A stretch of DNA of 64,000 nucleotides from Paenibacillus tepidiphilus (GTDB lineage Bacteria > Bacillota > Bacilli > Paenibacillales > Paenibacillaceae): contig NZ_VWRQ01000023.1 in the NCBI RefSeq assembly GCF_008635795.1, positions 62,001 through 126,000 of the forward strand. Direction: 5' to 3'. Below are positions 1 through 8,657 of this stretch, piece by piece. The notes under the pieces were generated by a model, which was given only the letters and a program-made list of their open reading frames with translations, ran no database searches and had not been told where the DNA came from. The position numbers and the translations under genes were made by a program. How positions within the stretch are numbered: the first letter of the stretch is position 1; the number at the start of each line of letters is the position of its first letter.

Positions 1-1
1 C

Positions 2-334
2 AGCTTTGGAGCAGGTCTGCCGGGCAGTCCATCAGCCGGTGACGGATTAATGCAGGTAGAACCGAACACACGCAATGCCTATCTATCGCAATTCAGTGCC
101 AAATTCGGCCGCAGCTATAATCACAGCAGTGAACAGGATCAGGTATGCATGGGCGCATTGATTTTGGATGAAAAGATCGTTCGGTTCGGAAATATATACA
201 ACGGATTATTGCACTATAACGGAGGGGACTACTGGTATCCGGGTGCTACCGATTCCTATGGCCGTCCTATTCTGGCCGATCAATATGCCAATGCCGTTTA
301 CGCTACCTACCAGGGGTATGGCGGCAAGAATTAA
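2..334 (+). CDS. C-terminal part of a lysozyme/transglycosylase-like protein (5' end outside window)
   Basis: An open frame enters from the left edge (frame starting at base 2) and ends at the TAA at 332-334. An internal ATG at 50 is not the true start because the frame is open and similar in character before it. The segment GDGLMQVEP followed later by LLHYNGGDYWY and a QYANAVYATYQ tail resembles the second half of goose-type lysozyme and soluble lytic transglycosylase domains, where a G-x-GLMQ strand follows the catalytic Glu and an Asn-Gly-Gly turn precedes the last helix. The catalytic Glu would lie upstream and cannot be seen. It could be the lytic end of a larger secreted or phage-tail protein. 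The family assignment is inference. Confidence 0.5.
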   Translation, partial: SFGAGLPGSPSAGDGLMQVEPNTRNAYLSQFSAKFGRSYNHSSEQDQVCMGALILDEKIVRFGNIYNGLLHYNGGDYWYPGATDSYGRPILADQYANAVYATYQGYGGKN

Positions 335-346
335 TAGAAAGGCCTC

Positions 347-381
347 AAGACGCTGGGGGATTTCCCTTGGCGTCTTTATTT
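347..381 (+). terminator. Intrinsic terminator of the lysozyme-like gene
   Basis: AAGACGC at 347-353 pairs with GCGTCTT at 370-376. An inner GGGG/CCC pairing extends the stem, and TTATTTTTG follows. It lies 13 bp after the stop codon. Confidence 0.75.
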
Positions 382-407
382 TTGCGTCACGCAGGGAGTG
401 AAGGGTT

Positions 408-926
408 GGAATTTCATGGATTTACGGCGGGGATTGGGCTATCATTTGAGCTAGAACCTTAACAATATGACGACCTGGGCGATGACCCTGAATCCGTTGA
501 ACAGGTGGGCTGCTGTGTGGAACTATATCTGAAGGCGTACTTGCAAAGGAAATTGTCTATTCAAAGTACGGTGGTAATTTCGGGATAAGAGACCATGCAT
601 TTAAGGATCAGAGGATTATTCGCAGTCTTTGCTGTAAAAGACTTCATAAGTATGATGAGGAGGACGACGGTTGGGAGTCTTATCGGTTTGTTCTAAAGTG
701 TAGAGGTTCTGACTTGAAATATAGAAAAATCCTATTTTCACTTTACGGTATCTACTTTGTAAACACATCCAGAAATACAGTTTTTCATTTTTACGATAGT
801 CGGGGATTACATGTTGTTTCTAATTCCAAGGAAGTGCTAAAAGAACTGTAGCTAAAAGAACTGTAGCTAAAAGAACTGTATTTGAAACGAAATGAGTGGA
901 TACTAAATTATGACCGAGCCATGTAG
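408..926 (+). pseudogene. Broken DUF3885-like gene
   Basis: Joining frames across this stretch gives a protein whose C-terminal end is typical of DUF3885: IYFVNTSRNTVFHFYDSRGL, then a ..VLKELYLKRNEWILNYDRAM ending at the TAG at 924-926. There is no usable start. The N-terminal part (GIGLSFELEP, stop, QYDDLGDDPESVEQV) carries an in-frame TAA near 455 and at least one frame change before 560. The C-terminal half is also cut by two in-frame TAG codons at 849-851 and 864-866, both created by a 15-bp tandem duplication. DUF3885 has no established function. Its place after a lysozyme-like gene would suit a toxin/immunity locus, but that is only a guess. Confidence 0.6.
837..880 (+). repeat. 15-bp tandem repeat, about three copies
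   Basis: CTAAAAGAACTGTAG occurs at 837-851 and 852-866, and its first 14 bases recur at 867-880. The unit is a multiple of three, so the frame is kept, but each complete copy adds a TAG to the DUF3885-like frame. Deleting two units restores reading through to 926. Confidence 0.9.
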
Positions 927-943
927 ACCTATCTACATGGCTC
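916..943 (+). terminator. Hairpin at the end of the DUF3885-like pseudogene
   Basis: GAGCCATGTAGA (916-927) and TCTACATGGCTC (932-943) form a perfect 12-bp stem with a 4-nt loop that overlaps the original stop codon. Only a weak T-run follows, so termination is probable rather than certain. Confidence 0.5.
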
Positions 944-1168
944 TTACTATGTATGGTTATTCCCACTAAGGTATACCGTTGAAAAGGAACGTCGTATCGG
1001 TTACTAGGAAATCTTAGGGAAATGCAGGAAAATAAATAAGCGGGATAGAAGTTTTGTGACGGCATGTTTTTATGGCAACGGTCTACGTTATACAGAACTA
1101 ACTATGGATGTGGCGGTGGAGACTCCCTTAGGCTCTCCGCCTAACAAATAAAAAGGCGGTTGGGACAA

Positions 1169-3649
1169 GTGGAAAAATCATGGATGGAGCTTTCAAAAGC
1201 ATTCGACGAACAATATGATCATCAGGCACTGGACGGAACGATACAGCTACATAAGGAATTTCTCGCCCGTTTTCCGAAGGAGTCCTTTGCGGACCTTTCC
1301 GTGGAGGAATATGCGCTGGGGAAAACTGCAACCGGTTCGCTCAGCTGGTGGTTGGAATACAACACGATCCCCCTTGGCAGCATCAAGGGTGGGGTTGCGG
1401 CCAAACACATCATTTTTTACAGCAAAAAGTATTCCTCCTGGAAGTATCCGGCCGGTTTCAGTAGTCTCCAGGAGGCATGGCTAAAGCTGCGCTCGGATAT
1501 TGTGGAGCTGATGGATTGGAGTAATGACGAAGGCTTTGAGCTGAGTACCGATAACCTCCTCCACCGCGCCAATATGGTACGGGGCAAATTGCTTTTTCTG
1601 TACCATCCGGATGATTATCTGCCCATTTACCAGTTGGATAGCCTCCATACCGCCCTTGCCGAATTTGGTTATACTTCCGCCGAGTGGGTGGGGAAAGATA
1701 ATGTCGCCTGCAGCAGAATGCTAAACCAGGCCGTGAGGGCACAGGAGCCTTTTCGAAACTGGCATCCCGTCAAGATTAAAGATTTTCTTTATGACACCGT
1801 ACTGCGGGCGGAGAAATTTTATAAGATCTCCCCTGGAAAAGACGCGGCATTATGGACGGATTGCAGGGATGGCGGATATATCTCCATCGGCTGGGATGAT
1901 ATAGGCGATCTTAACGAGTATGCAGATTTTGAAGAATTCAAGAGTGCCTTTCAAACTCACTATTATCAAGATTCACCAAGTAAAGTTACTGAAAAGGCGA
2001 ACGAAGTTTGGCTTTTTTATAACATGAAGGCAGGCGACAGGATCATTGCGAATAAAGGCATATCATCCATACTCGCGATGGGTACTGTTATTGAGCCTGG
2101 ATATAGGTTTCGGCCGGAATTGAATGATCAGAAGCATACGTTAACTGTGAAATGGGACAAGGTCTATGACCAGCCGCTTGAGATACCCGCTCAAAAATAC
2201 TGGGCTATGAAAACCGTATATGAACTGTCGAAAAAGCAGGTTCTGGAGTGGACAAACGTAACGGATCAGAACAAACCGGTACAAAGGGCAGCGGCTGAAT
2301 ACACTGAAGAGGACGAGCGTTTCTTTGCGAAGCTGGAACAGGCGCTTGAGCGGAAAGGCCAATGCATTCTGTATGGACCTCCAGGAACGGGGAAGACGTT
2401 CATGGCTAGAAAATACATCGAATGGAAGCATGAGAAGGCCAAGATTATGAACCCGAATCCCGGAAGGCCGGCTAAGGTATGGTTGATGATTGCCTCGGCA
2501 AATTTTGATTTTCAATGGGAAAGTATCCTTAACAATGGGGGAACAGTTCCATGGACGCTGAGAAGTGTCAAACGGAATTTTCTCGGCGCCCAGCAGGGCG
2601 ACAAGATTTTGTGCTACAAAGGTTCAGGCAAGGATAATGGTCTGGTGGGCTTTGCCCAGGTGACGGCACCTTTTGACGGAGAGCATTTGCATGTAAAAGG
2701 AAGCATACGGTTTGAGCAGGCGATTCCCTACAATGATTTTAAACATACACCAGAGTATCTGAGCACCCAGGCCGGAAAAATGAACAACCGGGGCTCCATG
2801 TTCGAGGTAACGGAAGAGTTCACGGAATGGGTCCGTGATTATTTGCTGGAGAACGGCGACCAAAAGGCGGCAGAGTGGCTGGACATGCCGGAACAGCAGA
2901 ACGTGGAGCTCTGTACCTTTCACCCGTCGTTCAATTACGAGGACTTTATCGAAGGGTATAAGCCGGCACCCGGTGAAAACGGTTCAGTTGCCTTCAGGTT
3001 AGAAAAGGGACTGCTCATGAGAATGTGCGAAAAAGCCCGCGAAAATCCGAAAATACCGTATTTCCTGATCATCGACGAGCTGAACCGCGGCAACGTTGCG
3101 AAAATTTTCGGTGAAACGATCACCCTGCTCGAAAAAGACAAGCGGGGCGTGGAGGTAAGGTTGCCGCAAAGCAAGGAAACGTTCTCGATTCCGGGGAATT
3201 TGCACCTGATCGCTACGATGAATACCTCGGACCGCAGCATCAAAATGATGGATGCCGCTTTGAAGCGGAGATTCGCCTTTATCGAGTGTATGCCTCGTTA
3301 CGATTTGCTGAAGCAGGAAGTCGATAATATTGGAATTAGTAGCGGTGATATCCTTAAATCTCTCAATAACTCGCTCGTGAACACTCAAGGACGTGATAAG
3401 CAAATTGGCCACGCCTACTTTATGAAGAACGGGGAGCCGCTCACTGCATTGGCGGATCTGAAGGAAGTCTACGAGCTCGAGATTATTCCGCTTATTCAGG
3501 AATACTGTTTTGATGATTATGGTCTCTTGGCAGAAATCGTAGGTGAAAGCTTTATAGACGCAGATCATATGGAGATTCGGACTTCCCTGTTCGAGCAGCA
3601 TGAGGATGTGTTCGGGGCAGAGTTAATCAAGAGGTTTAAAGCGCAATGA
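1169..3649 (+). CDS. mcrB: McrB-like AAA+ GTPase subunit of a type IV restriction system, with an inserted EVE domain
   Basis: NTP-driven subunit of a McrBC-type modification-dependent nuclease. The GTG at 1169 is preferred: AAGGCGG at 1153-1159 gives normal spacing, while a TTG at 1160 abuts the ribosome site. Residues about 210-330 look like an EVE-type modified-base-binding module (YISIGWDDIGDL, later GTVIEPGYRF). Walker A GPPGTGKT is at residues 403-410. A second EVE-like domain (VWLMIASANFDFQWE, ending near ILLENGD) occupies about 437-560, between Walker A and Walker B (FLIIDELNRGN, near 633). The McrB signature MNTSDRS lies near 684 and is followed by RRFAFIE. The 230-residue gap between Walker A and B is about 120 residues longer than usual for McrB. 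The stop overlaps the mcrC start. Family call is secure; the target modification is unknown. Confidence 0.88.
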   Translation: MEKSWMELSKAFDEQYDHQALDGTIQLHKEFLARFPKESFADLSVEEYALGKTATGSLSWWLEYNTIPLGSIKGGVAAKHIIFYSKKYSSWKYPAGFSSLQEAWLKLRSDIVELMDWSNDEGFELSTDNLLHRANMVRGKLLFLYHPDDYLPIYQLDSLHTALAEFGYTSAEWVGKDNVACSRMLNQAVRAQEPFRNWHPVKIKDFLYDTVLRAEKFYKISPGKDAALWTDCRDGGYISIGWDDIGDLNEYADFEEFKSAFQTHYYQDSPSKVTEKANEVWLFYNMKAGDRIIANKGISSILAMGTVIEPGYRFRPELNDQKHTLTVKWDKVYDQPLEIPAQKYWAMKTVYELSKKQVLEWTNVTDQNKPVQRAAAEYTEEDERFFAKLEQALERKGQCILYGPPGTGKTFMARKYIEWKHEKAKIMNPNPGRPAKVWLMIASANFDFQWESILNNGGTVPWTLRSVKRNFLGAQQGDKILCYKGSGKDNGLVGFAQVTAPFDGEHLHVKGSIRFEQAIPYNDFKHTPEYLSTQAGKMNNRGSMFEVTEEFTEWVRDYLLENGDQKAAEWLDMPEQQNVELCTFHPSFNYEDFIEGYKPAPGENGSVAFRLEKGLLMRMCEKARENPKIPYFLIIDELNRGNVAKIFGETITLLEKDKRGVEVRLPQSKETFSIPGNLHLIATMNTSDRSIKMMDAALKRRFAFIECMPRYDLLKQEVDNIGISSGDILKSLNNSLVNTQGRDKQIGHAYFMKNGEPLTALADLKEVYELEIIPLIQEYCFDDYGLLAEIVGESFIDADHMEIRTSLFEQHEDVFGAELIKRFKAQ

Positions 3650-4926
3650 TGAAGCGGTCTATGGACTTAACGGAATACGGCGAAGGTATTCTGGAAAGCT
3701 ATTCGCTCACGGAGCAGGAGCGGCAGTACCTCCAGTCCCTCTCCGATCTCAACAGTGCGGAGCATGGGAAGAAGCGGTTCTATTTCGACGAACTCAGGCA
3801 GGGGCTGCGGATTCGGACGCTGAGCTGGGCCGGTGTCATTGAACTGGAGCGGGCGAGAATTGCTATAAGGCCCAAGTTTGACAGAGGGTTTGAGGCTCTT
3901 CTTGATATGATCGGCTTCGTAGAAGGTCTCCCTGCCTATCGCTGGCATAGGGCTTCCGCTGGATGGGGCAAGAACGATCTGGTTGAGCTGCTGCTCAGTC
4001 TGTTCCTGGAGCAGGTGGATCAACTATGGAAAAGAGGGATTCTGAAAGATTATGTAACCGAAGAGGACAGTCTCCCCGTGCTGCGCGGACGTCCAGATCT
4101 TATCCGGAATCTGCGCGAAAATCAGGGTTTCCCTAACCGGATTGCCTGCCGGTATGACGAACTGGTCACGAACCAGCCCGAGAACCAGGTGATTCTGCTG
4201 GCTCTCGAAACGGGGTCGCGCTTTAAGGCGCGTCCCGATACCGTCCGGAAAATTAACAGGTACCGGTCAGAGTTCGGACTGATGTGCGAGCCTTATCCTT
4301 CGGGGAAGTGGCCGGAGTTCCACTATCACCGGTTAAATGCCCATTATGAACCAGTCCACAGAATCGCTAAATATATCGTAGACCAGTTGAACGTGAATAA
4401 TATCTACCGCTCGTCTGACACCTCCTTTTGTTCTATGATGATCGATATGAACAAGCTGTTTGAGGATTTCGTCGGTACACTTCTTAACCGCTACCTGCCT
4501 GAGCACTATAGAGTACAAGCTTCCCACAGGGTAACCGATGCGGTTCAAGTGGACGGCACCAGCTACCGTCATGTCATCCCGGACCTGGTTGTTTACGATA
4601 CAGCGGAACAGGAGCGCCGGGTATTGGACGTTAAGTATAAAGACTATGGCGGTAAGCCAGTGGATACGGCGGATCTCTTTCAATTGTCTTTCTATGCGCA
4701 GTATTTCAATAAGACAACGGACCCTCATCTATCTGTCATTGTGTATCCGCAGTTTGCGGGAAGGCCAGACAACGGCGGCATCTGTATTGAGCTTCTGAAG
4801 GGTACACAATATGAGGGCAGAGTTGTGGCGAGAAGCCTGCCGATCGAGCAGATTCTGGCCTGGCAGACGGAGAAGCGCATCAGCGAACTGAGAGCGGCCG
4901 CTCTTCAATTAGTAAAAGGCGTCTAA
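3646..4926 (+). CDS. mcrC: McrC-like nuclease subunit of the McrBC system
   Basis: Endonuclease partner of the preceding McrB; in known McrBC the McrC chain stimulates McrB GTPase and cuts DNA. The 426-residue frame starts at the ATG at 3646 and overlaps the mcrB stop by 4 bp, so translation is probably coupled. The N-terminal part has the McrC-type beta-rich segment (LRIRTLSWAGVIEL, then RIAIRPKF). The C-terminal nuclease core shows a PD-(D/E)xK pattern: VIPDLVVYD near residue 311 and VLDVKYK near 327-331, followed by DLFQLSFYAQYF. All catalytic positions look intact. No other gene lies in this operon before the degenerate stretch at 4930-5330. Confidence 0.88.
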   Translation: MMKRSMDLTEYGEGILESYSLTEQERQYLQSLSDLNSAEHGKKRFYFDELRQGLRIRTLSWAGVIELERARIAIRPKFDRGFEALLDMIGFVEGLPAYRWHRASAGWGKNDLVELLLSLFLEQVDQLWKRGILKDYVTEEDSLPVLRGRPDLIRNLRENQGFPNRIACRYDELVTNQPENQVILLALETGSRFKARPDTVRKINRYRSEFGLMCEPYPSGKWPEFHYHRLNAHYEPVHRIAKYIVDQLNVNNIYRSSDTSFCSMMIDMNKLFEDFVGTLLNRYLPEHYRVQASHRVTDAVQVDGTSYRHVIPDLVVYDTAEQERRVLDVKYKDYGGKPVDTADLFQLSFYAQYFNKTTDPHLSVIVYPQFAGRPDNGGICIELLKGTQYEGRVVARSLPIEQILAWQTEKRISELRAAALQLVKGV

Positions 4927-4976
4927 GCATGGCGGATGATTTAGTTTAGGTGGTACTGAAGCATAGGGGGAGGCTG

Positions 4977-5120
4977 ATGACTTTCACCGAGAACGAACAG
5001 CCCATGGTCGCACATATCTGGGGGATAGGCCGAAATACTTCCGTCAGTTGAGCATAGGCCTCGCGAAGGAAGGCTTCAAGGGCATAGATATCAACAGGCG
5101 GCGCAGTATTTTTATTAGAT
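4977..5120 (+). pseudogene. Remnant of a tRNA-dihydrouridine synthase (Dus) gene
   Basis: The stretch reads TFTENEQPMVAHIWG, then after a one-base deletion near 5021-5025 DRPKYFRQLSIGLAKEGF and KGIDIN. This matches the Dus-family pattern in which a PIVAQIWG strand is followed by a helix and a GFDGIDIN strand. The next motif, normally MGCP, is lost and stops follow, so only about 45 residues of the barrel remain. The rest of 4927-5334 shows no other readable gene apart from the ribosome site of the next one. Confidence 0.5.
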
Positions 5121-5334
5121 GAGGCGGATGGGTCTAGGAGTGTATCAACCGGATAAAAGCGGGAAACATAGAGCCTATAAGCAGGAAAGATACATCAGGA
5201 GCCGCTAATGAATTATATCAGAAATCCTAATATTTAACATAAACCTGGGATTTCAAACAATGATCTAGTCACATATGTTTTTGTTTCAAAAAATTGCAAT
5301 GTAGCATAAAATAAAGTTCAAAGGAGGTGCGAGT

Positions 5335-6486
5335 GTGGTCAAGGTAGAAGTAAGTCCCGACATATTGAATTGGGCAGCTCAACGAGCGGGAAAAGAGAAC
5401 ATAATTCAAGATGAGTTTCCGAAGTGGGGGCAATGGATTAATAAAGAAAGCCAACCGACATTCAATCAATTAGAGAAAATTTCGAAATTCACTTCCACTC
5501 CTTTAGGACTATTCTTCTTGCCAGCACCTCCCAAGGAAAAGCTACCAGTTCCACATTATCGGACAACTAATGATCGTGGTAATGAAGCGCCGAGTTCAAA
5601 CCTGCTCGAAACAGTACAGACAATGCAACGAAGACAGGAATGGATGCGAGACTATTTAAGTGAAATCGGTTATGACCGGTTAAGTTTTGTTGGAAGAGGA
5701 GACAGGCGTCATGACCCTAAGAAGATTGCAAAGGATATACGGATACAGTTAGGGCTTGAACGAGGGTGGTCGGCAAGCTGTCCTAATTGGCAGGCTGCAT
5801 TAACGATGCTAATCAATCGTATTGAGGATATCGGAATACTCGTAGTGGTAAATGGTATCGTAGGTAATAATACAAAACGTAAACTGGATGTCGATGAGTT
5901 TAGAGGATTTGTTCTCGTAGATGATTTAGCCCCCTTGATTTTTGTTAATAACTCAGACGGCAAAGCCGCTCAAATGTTTACATTGGCGCATGAATTAGCA
6001 CATGTTTGGTATGGTGAGAGTGCCGCATTTGATTTGTATCAGCTCCAACCAGCCGATGCTGAAATTGAAAGACTGTGCAATCTTGTTGCAGCTGAATTTC
6101 TTGTTCCGGAAGATGAATTAAGAAAAGTTTGGCCTGCATTACAAGATGACGCTGATCGATATCAGACACTAGCAAGACATTTCAAAGTAAGTGAAGTTGT
6201 CATAGCTCGTAGATCGTTAGATCTTACACTAATTACACGTCCTGAATTCTTTGATTTTTACAATAACAGATATCTAAAGGGAGTATTGGAGAATCCTACA
6301 TCACCGGGAGGTGGAGACTTCTACCTAAATCAGCCTTATAGAATTAGCAGGCGGTTTGCAAAGGCCGTAATAACTGCGACCAAGGAAGGAAGGCTCCTTT
6401 ATCAAGAAGCGTATAGACTTACGGGTATAAAAGGAAAGACTTTTGAGAACTTTGCTGCACGTCTAGGTTACGGGGGAGAGATATGA
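5335..6486 (+). CDS. ImmA/IrrE-family metallopeptidase with degenerate XRE-like N-terminus
   Basis: Putative zinc protease of the ImmA/IrrE family, 383 residues. AAAGGAGGTG at 5320-5329 sits just before the GTG start. Residues 1-60 resemble a worn helix-turn-helix domain (FPKWGQWINKESQPTFNQLEKI). The peptidase helix FTLAHELAHVWYG (HELAH at 219-223) carries the HExxH zinc motif, and AAEFLVPEDEL follows, as is usual for the family. Its stop overlaps by 4 bp the start of a PIN-type gene. This pairing of a long ImmA/IrrE protein with a DUF4411/PIN protein is common in bacterial defence and mobile regions and is thought to behave as a toxin-antitoxin module, with this protein as the antitoxin or regulator. 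Confident for family, moderate for role. Confidence 0.8.
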   Translation: MVKVEVSPDILNWAAQRAGKENIIQDEFPKWGQWINKESQPTFNQLEKISKFTSTPLGLFFLPAPPKEKLPVPHYRTTNDRGNEAPSSNLLETVQTMQRRQEWMRDYLSEIGYDRLSFVGRGDRRHDPKKIAKDIRIQLGLERGWSASCPNWQAALTMLINRIEDIGILVVVNGIVGNNTKRKLDVDEFRGFVLVDDLAPLIFVNNSDGKAAQMFTLAHELAHVWYGESAAFDLYQLQPADAEIERLCNLVAAEFLVPEDELRKVWPALQDDADRYQTLARHFKVSEVVIARRSLDLTLITRPEFFDFYNNRYLKGVLENPTSPGGGDFYLNQPYRISRRFAKAVITATKEGRLLYQEAYRLTGIKGKTFENFAARLGYGGEI

Positions 6487-6986
6487 GCGGTTCTATATAC
6501 CTTATCGATACTAATATTCTGGTTGAAGCCTACAAGAGATATTATTCATTTGATATCGCTCCATCATTCTGGAGTGCGTTAGTCCAAAGGGCTAGGGCTG
6601 GTCAGATTGTGAGCATTGACCGGGTGAAAAGTGAAATTGATGGTTATGGAGAAGATGATGCACTGAAAGTATGGGTCAACCAGGAATTTGGTGAATGGTT
6701 TCTTCCAACGCAGGATTTAAAGGTTATAGATGCTTATAGAGAAGTTATAAACTGGGCTACAACAAGCGAACAATTTACAGAGGCGGCAAAGATGGAATTT
6801 GCTTCTGTTGCCGACAGCTGGCTTATCGCCTGTGCTAAAGCTAATGAATTTACTGTTGTTACTCACGAAGCTTCAAAGGCTGGAGCCAAAAAAAGAATAA
6901 TGATCCCAAATGCTTGCGATGCGCACCGTATACCCGTTATTAATACGTTTGATATGATGCGGAGTTTAAACGTTCGACTAGGGTAA
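6483..6986 (+). CDS. DUF4411/PIN-like protein, probable toxin of a pair
   Basis: A 167-residue PIN-fold protein of the DUF4411 type. The first strand YLIDTNILVEAY carries the usual first Asp (residue 8). A middle acidic segment SIDRVKSEIDGYGEDD and a later VADSWLIACAKANEFTVVTHE provide the other acidic positions expected of a PIN ribonuclease site. The ATGA overlap with the ImmA/IrrE gene implies co-translation. In related pairs the PIN protein is taken to be an RNA-cutting toxin; that activity is inferred here. A terminator-like hairpin follows at 7024-7049. Confidence 0.75.
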   Translation: MSGSIYLIDTNILVEAYKRYYSFDIAPSFWSALVQRARAGQIVSIDRVKSEIDGYGEDDALKVWVNQEFGEWFLPTQDLKVIDAYREVINWATTSEQFTEAAKMEFASVADSWLIACAKANEFTVVTHEASKAGAKKRIMIPNACDAHRIPVINTFDMMRSLNVRLG

Positions 6987-7023
6987 TGCTTTGAAGTATA
7001 AGGACTTGTAAGTTTTAAATGAT

Positions 7024-7055
7024 AGGGACATGATTATATTCATGCCCCTTTTTAC
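7024..7055 (+). terminator. Intrinsic terminator after the ImmA/PIN pair
   Basis: AGGGACATGA (7024-7033) pairs with TCATGCCCCT (7040-7049) with one mismatch. A six-base loop separates the arms and a run of T follows. Confidence 0.6.
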
Positions 7056-7109
7056 TTGTTAAAAAGCACTTTTAATAATTGATGATATATTTGGTCTCAG
7101 ATATGTATT

Positions 7110-7126
7110 CTTACAGAGTGTATAAT
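7110..7126 (+). promoter_or_regulatory. Probable promoter (-10) of the hsd operon
   Basis: A perfect TATAAT stands at 7121-7126, about 60 bp before the hsdM start, in an AT-rich stretch. No good -35 box is visible at 17 bp, so this may depend on an extended or activated promoter. Confidence 0.4.
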
Positions 7127-7187
7127 ATAAAAAGAAATTATGGAGTTATGCCAAGAACAATTCGAATTATAGAAATGGAGAAAGCGG

Positions 7188-8657
7188 ATGCTAACAGGAG
7201 AAGTACGCAATAAGATTGATAGAATCTGGTTTGATATCTGGGCAGGCGGGATCACTAATCCCTTAACCGTTATAGAACAGCTAACTTATCTGATGTTTAT
7301 CCGTTCTCTGGATGAGAAGGAACTGGAGAATGAAAGCTTTGAGGCGCTGAGCGGTGTTGAGATGCCTAAGATTTTTCCTCAGGACGAAGACGGGCAGGAC
7401 ATGCGCTGGAGCAAGTTCAAAACCAAAGATGCCCGTATCATCTATGATATTGTCGGGACGAAGGTGTTTCCGTTTATCAAGACGATGAATCGCGATAACA
7501 TGACAGCCTTCACACGCTACATGCAGGATGCCATGTTCCTGGTTCCGACGCCGCAGGTGCTGCAGAAGATGATTACAGGCCTTGATGAGCTGTATGAGCA
7601 TGATATTAAAGACCTCGATATGCAGGGCGATCTATACGAGTATATGCTGGGCAAGCTCGCTTCGGCTGGGCAAAACGGCCAATTCAGAACACCAAAGCAT
7701 ATCCGTGACCTGATGGTCCGTCTGCTCGCACCTACACCAAATGACAAAATCGTTGACCCGGCATGCGGTACAGCGGGGTTTCTGGTCTCTTCTGCCGAGT
7801 ATATTCGTGAAAAATATGAGTCTGAGATGACCGGCGAACAATGGGAGCATTTTGCAGGGGAGATGTTCTCCGGGTACGATACCGACAGAACAATGCTGCG
7901 CTTGTCCGCAATGAACCTGATGCTTCATTCCATCAGCCAGCCGCATATTGATTATGTGGATAGTGTATCCAGACAAAATAATATAGCCTCAGCCTATGAC
8001 ATTGTGCTAGCCAATCCTCCGTTTACCGGAACCGTGGATGCCGAGAGTATTAATGACAATTTAAGAACAATCACTGATACCAAAAAGACCGAGCTGCTGT
8101 TCGTGGCCCTCTTCCTGCGTATTCTCCGTAAAGGCGGACGCTGCGCTTGTATCGTGCCGGACGGCGTCCTGTTTGGCTCGACCAAAGCGCATAAGTCCCT
8201 CCGTAAGGAACTGGTAGAGAATCATCAGCTTCAGGCGGTCATTTCTCTGCCGAGCGGTGTGTTCAAACCTTACGCGGGAGTTAGCACAGCGATTCTTATC
8301 TTTACCAAGACAGGTGCGGGCGGTACAGATAAAGTATGGTTCTATGATATGAAAGCCGATGGCTATTCGCTGGACGACAAACGTTCTCCGATCGCAGCTA
8401 ATGATATCCCGGATATCATCGCCCGTTACCATGCCCTTGAAGTTGAAGCAGACCGCTTGCCGACAGAGCAGAGCTTCCTGGTGGACAAGTCAGCGATTGA
8501 AGCGAATGATTACGACCTGTCGATCAACCGTTATAAAGAGGTTGTGTATGAGAAGGTAGAGTACGACAAGCCTGAAGTGATTATGAACCGACTGGATCAG
8601 TTGAACCTTGATATTGCCTCTAAGACGGAGGAATTGAGGGGGCTGCTGGGTGAGTAA
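7188..8657 (+). CDS. hsdM: Type I restriction-modification N6-adenine methyltransferase subunit
   Basis: Modification subunit of a type I system, 489 residues. The N-terminal helical domain (VRNKIDRIWFDIWAGGITNP) is the HsdM_N fold. SAM-binding motif I is DPACGTAGFLV near residue 190 and the catalytic N6-adenine motif IV is NPPF near 276. The region from ELLFVALFLRILRKGGRCA to VLFGSTKAHKSLR follows the usual HsdM order, and LPSGVFKPYAGVSTAIL is also typical. All motifs look intact. It overlaps the hsdS start by 8 bp and is co-transcribed with hsdS and hsdR. Base composition is near the window average, unlike the AT-rich hsdS that follows. Confidence 0.93.
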   Translation: MLTGEVRNKIDRIWFDIWAGGITNPLTVIEQLTYLMFIRSLDEKELENESFEALSGVEMPKIFPQDEDGQDMRWSKFKTKDARIIYDIVGTKVFPFIKTMNRDNMTAFTRYMQDAMFLVPTPQVLQKMITGLDELYEHDIKDLDMQGDLYEYMLGKLASAGQNGQFRTPKHIRDLMVRLLAPTPNDKIVDPACGTAGFLVSSAEYIREKYESEMTGEQWEHFAGEMFSGYDTDRTMLRLSAMNLMLHSISQPHIDYVDSVSRQNNIASAYDIVLANPPFTGTVDAESINDNLRTITDTKKTELLFVALFLRILRKGGRCACIVPDGVLFGSTKAHKSLRKELVENHQLQAVISLPSGVFKPYAGVSTAILIFTKTGAGGTDKVWFYDMKADGYSLDDKRSPIAANDIPDIIARYHALEVEADRLPTEQSFLVDKSAIEANDYDLSINRYKEVVYEKVEYDKPEVIMNRLDQLNLDIASKTEELRGLLGE

